This document shows, in pieces, positions 58,533 to 64,000 of a stretch of DNA of 64,000 bases. The notes under the pieces are model-generated. The model was not told the origin of the DNA. It saw nothing but the letters and a program-made list of their open reading frames with translations, and ran no database searches. The translations under genes were made by a program, and so were the position numbers. Within the stretch, counting starts at the first letter, position 1, and every line of letters begins with the position of its first letter. Source of the stretch: Parasediminibacterium sp046546515 (lineage in GTDB: Bacteria; Bacteroidota; Bacteroidia; Chitinophagales; Chitinophagaceae); contig NZ_JBKHKJ010000015.1 of assembly GCF_046546515.1 (NCBI RefSeq), forward strand, positions 1 to 64,000, read 5' to 3'.

Positions 58533-59426
58533 CTAATTCACTCCATCCACCACCGCTTCTTTATAAATCTTCTGCACCAACCCTTGCAATACTTTGCCGG
58601 GGCCAGCTTCCGTAAAATGTGTTGCGCTATTGGTAACCATGGCTTGCACGGTTTGTGTCCAGCGCACAGCACCCGTTAATTGCTCCACAAGGTTTTTCTT
58701 GATAGCTGCTGGGTCTGTTACCGCAGCGGCCACCACATTTTGATATACAGGGCAAGCAGGGGTATTGAATTGTGTTGCTTCTATTGCGGCAGCCAGTTCT
58801 TGCTTGGCAGAAGCCATCAACGGACTGTGGAAAGCACCGCCCACAGGCAATACCAAGGCACGTTTGGCACCTGCTGCTTTCATGCGCTCGCAGGCAATGG
58901 CAATGCCTGCCACAGAACCACTGATCACCAACTGCCCGGGGCAATTGTAGTTGGCTGCTACCACTATTTCGCCTGTTTCTGCCTGCACCTCCGCACAAAT
59001 TGCTTCTACTTTTTCATCTGCCAAAGCTAGCACAGCTGCCATGGTGGATGGGGTAATTTCACAGGCTTTTTGCATGGCGTTTGCCCTGATGGCTACCAGC
59101 CTAAGCGCATCTTCAAAGCTAAGCGTGCCATTGGCCACCAATGCAGAAAACTCGCCAAGGGAATGCCCCGCTACCATGTCTGGTATTGCATCTTCTAGCG
59201 TTTTATAAGCTATAACCGAGTGGATAAACACGGCAGGCTGTGTAACATTGGTTTGTTTCAGCTCCTCGTCTGTGCCAGAAAACATGATGTCGCTGATGCG
59301 GAAGCCCAATATTTCATTAGCCAATTCAAACAAGTCTTTTGCCTTGGCATTGTTATCGTACAGGTTTTTGCCCATGCCACTAAACTGAGAGCCTTGGCCG
59401 GGGAAAACAAAAGCATGTTTGCTCAT
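58533..59426 (-). CDS. fabD: malonyl-CoA:ACP transacylase FabD
   Basis: A 297-residue enzyme that loads malonyl groups on acyl carrier protein for fatty acid synthesis. FVFPGQGSQFSGMGKNLY at the N-terminus, the nucleophile Ser89 in MVAGHSLGEFSALVANG, the malonyl-binding arginine in RLVAIRANAMQKA, and the catalytic His in PVGGAFHSPLM are all present. Length is typical (about 290-310). Monocistronic, with a consensus promoter 20-50 bp upstream. Confidence 0.97.
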   Translation of the reverse strand: MSKHAFVFPGQGSQFSGMGKNLYDNNAKAKDLFELANEILGFRISDIMFSGTDEELKQTNVTQPAVFIHSVIAYKTLEDAIPDMVAGHSLGEFSALVANGTLSFEDALRLVAIRANAMQKACEITPSTMAAVLALADEKVEAICAEVQAETGEIVVAANYNCPGQLVISGSVAGIAIACERMKAAGAKRALVLPVGGAFHSPLMASAKQELAAAIEATQFNTPACPVYQNVVAAAVTDPAAIKKNLVEQLTGAVRWTQTVQAMVTNSATHFTEAGPGKVLQGLVQKIYKEAVVDGVN

Positions 59427-59445
59427 ATCATTATTTTTAAGGCGG

Positions 59446-59476
59446 CAAAACTAAGGGCTAAAGCCCAATAGGGCAA
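59446..59476 (-). promoter_or_regulatory. promoter of fabD (TTG-N20-TAGTTTTG)
   Basis: On the minus strand TTG (complement of 59474-59476) and TAGTTTTG (complement of 59446-59453) are 20 bp apart. Predicted transcription start is about 59439, thirteen bases before the start codon. Confidence 0.65.
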
Positions 59477-59770
59477 GGTTTCGTTTTTGCTTGGTAAGGC
59501 CCTAAGTATTAATAGGGTGCATAAAAGTTTTTTAGCTTTTCTATTAAGAAATCAACTTAGCCCAACCTCACCCCAACCCTCTCCAAAGAGAAAGGAAGCA
59601 AGAACAAAGGAGGGGAATGCGAAGGCTTAAACGACGATTTGAAATGAGTTATTTTTTGTTTTTCGGTGGTTTATTTTTTTTTGCTATTTCCCTTTTTTGC
59701 CTTTAACTCATTGATATTCAACTATTTTTTGTTTTTTTAGCTTCGTTTTTTATGATAATTTAAGTGAATT

Positions 59771-59860
59771 TTATGATACTGTATTGATAATGGAATGATA
59801 GTTTTATTATAGTAAAATGATAATTTATTGATAAGCAACCTATAAGATTTTGATGGTGGA
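59771..59860 (+). repeat. phased 11-bp tandem array, unit with TGATA (copy B)
   Basis: GATA motifs begin at 59775, 59786, 59797, (59808 degenerate), 59819, 59830, (59841 degenerate) and 59852 (GATG), all in an 11-bp register. It is the reverse complement of the TATCA array of copy A, with several base changes but the same period. Confidence 0.88.
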
Positions 59861-59974
59861 TTATCATTTTCTTAAGCCAACTAACATCCGATGCAAGAAG
59901 CAAGGCCAAGATGCCCTTAGTTGCTCCTTTAATGTAAAGTTGGTATGAATAGGTATATAGCCCAAAATAAAAAT

Positions 59975-60027
59975 CCTATATGGGGGAAATATGCCCCCAT
60001 GAGCATCCCAAAATTCCCCCATATAGG
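59975..60027 (+). repeat. three-arm palindrome CCTATATGGGGG ... CCCCCATATAGG (copy B)
   Basis: Outer arms are perfect and a third arm GCCCCCATG lies after the left one, so the alternative pairing seen in copies A and C is kept. Confidence 0.9.
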
Positions 60028-60286
60028 ATGCTTGCTGGGCAGCAAACAGCAGGGATTGACTTATTGCAGGAATAAATATTTCGTACTTCTGCCAAATTGA
60101 AAACAACAAGAAAGCTAAATTTTGAAATGCTCCCTTGGATTATTTAATAAGTACAACTACGTTGTTGTGCTGAAAACATATACGAATAAAGCATGTGATT
60201 AGAAAATCCCAATTATCTGTTTAGGTGCCATGCGCTTAGCTAACATGGCGTCCAGCAGAATATTCCTTTTTCATTACTAAAAAATA

Positions 60287-60317
60287 TTGTTAAATACACA
60301 ATAATCTTATAGCTTTG
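60287..60317 (+). promoter_or_regulatory. promoter of the repeat-protein gene (TTG-N20-TAGCTTTG)
   Basis: TTG at 60287-60289 and TAGCTTTG at 60310-60317 with a 20-bp spacer. Transcription would start near 60324, about 60 nt before the ATG. Confidence 0.6.
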
Positions 60318-60384
60318 TTTTATTGCTGATTTCACAATAAACAACCTAAAAACGCAAACCAAATACTTTTAAATTATTATCAAA

Positions 60385-63090
60385 ATGAGCTACCATCAAT
60401 CCAAAACCTCTATAGTTAAAGGTATTAAATCCGCTTATAAAACATGGGTTATTGTTTTTCTTTTGCTAGGGGCAAGTATAGGTAACACTATACATGCACA
60501 ATGGACACATATTGGGCCTGTGGATTATGGGTTACAGTCAGGGATTACTGCAATCTGCAAAGATGTGCATGGGAATATCTATGCCACAGGTGTTGAGGCA
60601 CACAATTTCAGCAGCCCTTACAAAGAATTTGCAGCAAAATGGGATGGCACAAAATGGGAACAATTAAGTGGATTAAATGTAACCGTTCAGAGTATTTGTT
60701 GCGACCATAATGGTACTCTCTATGCAGCAGGCTATATAAATATCAATGGCTATATAACAAATAATTATTTATTTAAATGGGATGGGACTAAATGGAACGA
60801 GCTAAATGGATTGGATTCTTTGGGATTGACCAATGGAAGAAATCTTGTAATGAAAATCGATTGCGATACAAGTGGCAACCTATATGCCGTAGGATCGTTT
60901 GCAGATTCAACAGGTATAAGTTATATGGCCAAATGGAATGGGAGTAAATGGAGTAAAATCTTTTTCCCCGAACCTACTACATACACCACATTCACTGTTC
61001 ATTGTGACAATTCTGGAAACGTATTTACGGAAAGTGAAATCCAGGGAAGTTATCATGTATTAAAATGGGATGGTAGTCGATGGAGCGTGCTAGGAGATAG
61101 GCTTGGGCAATTATTCGTTGGTAATATTCTATGTATATCTTCTGACACTTTGGGCAATGTATATACTGCTGGGAATTTCACTAATGCTAATGGGAATAGA
61201 TATGTAGCCAAATGGGATAGCAATAAATGGAGTGAGGTAGGGGGTGTAGATACTTTGGGTGCAAATTCCGCCATCACTAGTATTTGCTTTGATGGAAATG
61301 GCAACCTTTATGCCGCAGGGGACTTTACTGATAGCACTGGCATTAAATATGTTGCTAAATGGGATGGCAAGGGTTGGAGCGAACTAAACGGAATGGACAA
61401 AACTGGGCCATACAGCTATATTACCAATATTTGTAGTGATGGGCATTCTAATGTATATGCAGTTGGTGGTTTTATAAATACCAGGGGAAACACATACCTA
61501 GCCAAATGGAACGGCAGCAAATGGGAAGAAACCGCAAACATCAATGGAAAAGGCGCAAACAGTTTTATATATAGCTTTTGCAGTGGGGTATCCGGTAAAA
61601 TATATACTGGGGGGGATTTTACCAATAGTTCGGGCAACAGATATGTTGCAGAATGGGACGGGGCTAACTGGAAAGAACTAGGTGGATTAGATGGTTTGGC
61701 TGCAAACAAACCCATCAGGTGTATTTGCAGGGATTCGTCTGGCAATTTATATGCTGCCGGTGAATTTACAAACAGTGCTGGCAATAGGTATGTAGCCAAA
61801 TGGGATGGCAATAAATGGAGTGAATTAGGAGGACTAAACAGTTTGGCTGCGGATAATGATATCCTAAGCATTTATAGCGATAAAGCGGGAACTATTTATG
61901 CAGCAGGAGTATTTAGTATGCCAAATGTACAATTTGGGAGAACTGTTGTGGCAAAATGGAACGGCAGTAAATGGGTGAGCCTTATTGGGTTGAATGATTT
62001 TATTACTTTTGTAGGTGGACAAATAACAGGGTTGTGCAGTGATTCTTCGGGAAATATTTGTGCTGCAATGGGTTCATATGTAGCTAAATGGGATGGCAAT
62101 AATTGGGCTGAACTTGAGGGGACTAATCGGCTTGCTGCAAATGAATCGATTCTGGATATGTGCAATGATAAAAAAGGATATATATATGCGGCAGGTAGGT
62201 TTACCAATACTAGCGGCAAATATTATGTAGCCAAATGGGATGGTACTAACTGGTCTGAATTGGGAGGCCTTAATGCACTAGCCGCAAATAATTATATTCA
62301 AAAAATAGCTATAGACACAAATGGGAATGTGTATGCTATTGGGTATTTTAGCAATAACAGCGGTAAGTATTATGTAGCCAAATGGGATGGCACTAGCTGG
62401 ACAGAGTTAGGGGGCACTAATTCTTTGTCACCGTCTTATTTTACAAGTTGTGTATATGCAGATAATTATTCAGGCAAGGTTTTTACTTCAAGTGTATTTC
62501 CTGAAAATGCTATGGGCAATACCTACTGGGCTTACTACCAAACCAATCCCCTTCCCCTCAAACTCATCTCATTCTCGGCCAAACAAAGCAACAATGTAGT
62601 AACCCTACAATGGCAAACCGCCAACGAAGTAAATACCCAATCCTTCACCATAGAGCGCAGCTCAGACGGGAAAACGTTCACCACAATAGGTACAGTACCT
62701 GCTAACGGCAGTGGTAACAGCACTTATAGTTTCACAGACATAACACCCCTTCAAGGCATGGAGAATTTCTATCGCCTAAAAATGATAGACAAAGATGGCA
62801 GCTTTACTTATAGCAAGATAGTAGAGGTACAATTGTCAATTAACAATTATCAATTATCAATTACCCCCAACCCTGCCAAAGGCAATGCAGTATTGCATTT
62901 CAAGCAAACGGTTTCCTTGGCATCCATAGCGGTGTATAATTCAGTAGGGCAAAGGGTATTGGCAAAAGAGATAGACGGAAGCACTTATAGTAGCTATACC
63001 TTGCCCATCCATCAGTTATCGGCTGGTACTTATACGGTAACCGTACATACTAAAGAAGCCGACTACAATAGTAAATTGGTAGTAGAGTAG
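60385..63090 (+). CDS. T9SS-secreted protein with 13 WDG-type beta-propeller-like repeats
   Basis: A 901-residue secreted protein. A long signal peptide (hydrophobic core WVIVFLLLGASIGNTIHA, about residues 23-40) precedes about thirteen repeats of some 50 residues. Each reads roughly ICSDSSGNLYAAGDFTN, then NRYVAKWDGNKWSELGGL and a variable loop. The WDG..W motif and the A-G-x-F strand resemble beta-propeller or Kelch-like blades. From residue ~720 a fibronectin-like segment (LPLKLISFSAKQSNNVVTLQ) leads to a type A T9SS sorting domain starting at ITPNPAKGNAVLHF. Probably an extracellular or cell-surface binding protein. Function of the repeats is unknown. Confidence 0.88.
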   Translation: MSYHQSKTSIVKGIKSAYKTWVIVFLLLGASIGNTIHAQWTHIGPVDYGLQSGITAICKDVHGNIYATGVEAHNFSSPYKEFAAKWDGTKWEQLSGLNVTVQSICCDHNGTLYAAGYININGYITNNYLFKWDGTKWNELNGLDSLGLTNGRNLVMKIDCDTSGNLYAVGSFADSTGISYMAKWNGSKWSKIFFPEPTTYTTFTVHCDNSGNVFTESEIQGSYHVLKWDGSRWSVLGDRLGQLFVGNILCISSDTLGNVYTAGNFTNANGNRYVAKWDSNKWSEVGGVDTLGANSAITSICFDGNGNLYAAGDFTDSTGIKYVAKWDGKGWSELNGMDKTGPYSYITNICSDGHSNVYAVGGFINTRGNTYLAKWNGSKWEETANINGKGANSFIYSFCSGVSGKIYTGGDFTNSSGNRYVAEWDGANWKELGGLDGLAANKPIRCICRDSSGNLYAAGEFTNSAGNRYVAKWDGNKWSELGGLNSLAADNDILSIYSDKAGTIYAAGVFSMPNVQFGRTVVAKWNGSKWVSLIGLNDFITFVGGQITGLCSDSSGNICAAMGSYVAKWDGNNWAELEGTNRLAANESILDMCNDKKGYIYAAGRFTNTSGKYYVAKWDGTNWSELGGLNALAANNYIQKIAIDTNGNVYAIGYFSNNSGKYYVAKWDGTSWTELGGTNSLSPSYFTSCVYADNYSGKVFTSSVFPENAMGNTYWAYYQTNPLPLKLISFSAKQSNNVVTLQWQTANEVNTQSFTIERSSDGKTFTTIGTVPANGSGNSTYSFTDITPLQGMENFYRLKMIDKDGSFTYSKIVEVQLSINNYQLSITPNPAKGNAVLHFKQTVSLASIAVYNSVGQRVLAKEIDGSTYSSYTLPIHQLSAGTYTVTVHTKEADYNSKLVVE

Positions 63091-63111
63091 GCAGGGCTTT
63101 TAAATAATTAT

Positions 63112-63155
63112 AAAAGAGGGTTTGGCTTACAAGTAGCCAAACCCTCTTTTTCTTT
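63112..63155 (+). terminator. intrinsic terminator of the repeat-protein gene
   Basis: Perfect 15-bp arms AAAGAGGGTTTGGCT and AGCCAAACCCTCTTT, then TTCTTT. The rest of the 358-bp gap to the Fic gene has no coding sequence apart from the promoter and repeats listed next. Confidence 0.95.
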
Positions 63156-63385
63156 ATGCCAAAACAAGCTGCTGCCCTACTACTCTAGGTCAAACTTTGT
63201 GTTGCTGGCTATTGCCCATGCAAGCGTGCTACTTGTCCCAGATGCAATTTTTGAGCTTCCCCATCTTCTTCGCTTCGGTAAAAGCCCAATAGATAGCTAA
63301 TCCATGAACGGTGCTATCGCCGTAAAAGCTAAATATTGGACAGGATGCTTGGACACAAAATATTGTATATTCTTACCGGGTCAAC

Positions 63386-63444
63386 TTGCCTTTGACAAAT
63401 AGATGCTTATATTTGACAAATAATCTGTCTAGTGATTTGTCAAA
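63386..63444 (+). promoter_or_regulatory. promoter with three TTTGACAAA operator-like sites upstream of fic
   Basis: TTG at 63386-63388 and TATATTTG at 63408-63415 are 19 bp apart, an ideal promoter. Over it lie TTTGACAAA at 63391-63399 and 63412-63420 and its reverse complement TTTGTCAAA at 63436-63444, spaced 21 and 24 bp. Sites near two helical turns apart on both the spacer and the start region suggest repression. Confidence 0.6.
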
Positions 63445-63448
63445 ATAA

Positions 63449-64000
63449 ATGTCAACTACTATGGCTGTACAATTGCATCGGGAATACCCTCATTTATCGT
63501 TTAGAAAAAACTGGTCATTAACGGGAACTTCACAGTTTTTGCTTGGCCAATGTGCTGCATTTGTCAGTGCCATTAACAATACCCCGATAATGCCAAAACA
63601 TTACCAGGAATTGATGAATGTGTCGCTGATTAAAGGTGCGCAGGCTACCACGGCTATTGAGGGCAACACTTTGTCGGACGATGATATAAAGAGGATGCTT
63701 GCTGGCGACAAAATGCCGCCAAGCAAGGAATACCAGGAAATTGAGGTAAGGAATATATTGGATGCGTTTAATGAACTTTTGCAGGAAGTTATCGCCAACA
63801 ATGAAACCAATTTAATTTCAGCCGACCTGCTAAGGCGTTTCCAAAGGATGGTTGGCAAGGGCTTGGGGGAGCATTTTGCCGCTATACCCGGGCAATTCAG
63901 GAACAATGATGTGGTAGTAGGAAATTACAGGTGCCCCGATTACAGGGATGTGCCGGTTTTGGTTGATGAATTTTGTAAATGGCTACGGGATGAGTTTGGT
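63449..64000 (+). CDS. Fic-family protein, N-terminal part (runs off the window)
   Basis: 184 codons are present before the window ends. The N-terminus contains the inhibitory helix motif of class II Fic proteins, TTAIEGNTLS (S/T-x-x-x-E-G/N, about residue 68), which blocks the ATP site until released. Further on, PGQFRNNDVVVGNYRCPDYR and VLVDEFCKWLRDE match the region before the HPFxxGNGR catalytic motif, which lies beyond the edge. Fic proteins transfer AMP to target hydroxyls. ATG 63449 (MSTTMAVQ) or 63461 may be the start; the operator-like repeats end just before both. Confidence 0.85.
   Translation, partial: MSTTMAVQLHREYPHLSFRKNWSLTGTSQFLLGQCAAFVSAINNTPIMPKHYQELMNVSLIKGAQATTAIEGNTLSDDDIKRMLAGDKMPPSKEYQEIEVRNILDAFNELLQEVIANNETNLISADLLRRFQRMVGKGLGEHFAAIPGQFRNNDVVVGNYRCPDYRDVPVLVDEFCKWLRDEFG

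Larger units (their letters stand above)
59515..60133 (+). repeat. dispersed non-coding element, copy B
   Basis: A gene-free ~620-bp region aligned in inverted orientation with copy A (16226-16882). It starts with GGGTGCATAAAAGTTTTTT, carries a CCTCACCCCAACCCT block, a CAATGAG-type block, an 11-bp array, CATCGGATG, the three-arm palindrome and TTTGGCAGA, and ends with TTTTGAAATGCTCC. The partial copy at 5963 shares its first ~250 bp. No coding sequence. The remaining 150 bp to the next promoter show nothing else. Confidence 0.75.

Overview
The window is a piece of a Bacteroidota chromosome, most likely from a Chitinophagaceae-like (Sphingobacteriia/Chitinophagia) gliding or T9SS-secreting organism. 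The evidence is a gldK-gldL-gldM-gldN cluster, two secreted proteins ending in type A T9SS sorting domains, a short AtpC made only of its N-terminal domain with atpD-atpC apart from the other ATP synthase genes, and several promoters of the Bacteroidota form TTG-N19-22-TANNTTTG. Species cannot be named from sequence alone. I found no rRNA, tRNA or CRISPR array by eye.

Layout. 0-11.4 kb (mostly minus strand): ElaA-type acetyltransferase, GT39 membrane glycosyltransferase, DUF4337 protein overlapping an acyltransferase, M20 amidohydrolase, SPOR protein, MlaE permease, malic enzyme MaeB, secreted endonuclease I. 11.6-15.2 kb: a type IIG (Eco57I-like) restriction-modification enzyme with a complete REP-associated tyrosine transposase (RAYT) domain embedded in its methyltransferase. 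15.4-22.6 kb: YjjG-type phosphatase, a dispersed non-coding element, an unknown acidic protein, a SWIM-SNF2 helicase and an HD protein with a changed HD signature. 22.8-25.2 kb: a broken SCO1/SenC gene and atpDC. 25.6-37.4 kb (plus strand): YyaL-like protein, the gliding/T9SS motor genes gldKLMN, then exbB-exbD-exbD-tonB, then mnmE. 37.4-48.7 kb: purL, trmB, a CarD/Tudor-like protein, an exosortase-like protein, fumC, a RES/Xre toxin-antitoxin pair, an Old Yellow Enzyme, a HAD phosphatase and two alpha/beta hydrolases.

48.8-52.8 kb is an accessory island bounded by ~90-bp inverted repeats. It holds one intact and one nonsense-mutated RAYT, each inside mirrored palindromes, and two related decayed protein tails separated by a small membrane protein, which looks like a polymorphic toxin/immunity remnant. 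52.9-64 kb: a cobalamin riboswitch driving a BtuB-like TonB receptor, a PurF-like amidotransferase, an IS200-like transposase among three ~117-bp cruciform repeats, fabD, a second copy of the dispersed element, a 13-repeat T9SS-secreted protein and the start of a Fic protein.

Working together: GldKLMN would form the T9SS ring and motor that exports the endonuclease and the 13-repeat protein. The ExbBD-TonB set would energise outer-membrane receptors such as the BtuB-like one. The most unusual material is repetitive DNA: four HUH-transposase systems with four separate palindrome families, one of them fused into a restriction enzyme, and a non-coding element family that carries phased 11-bp arrays whose unit differs between copies.
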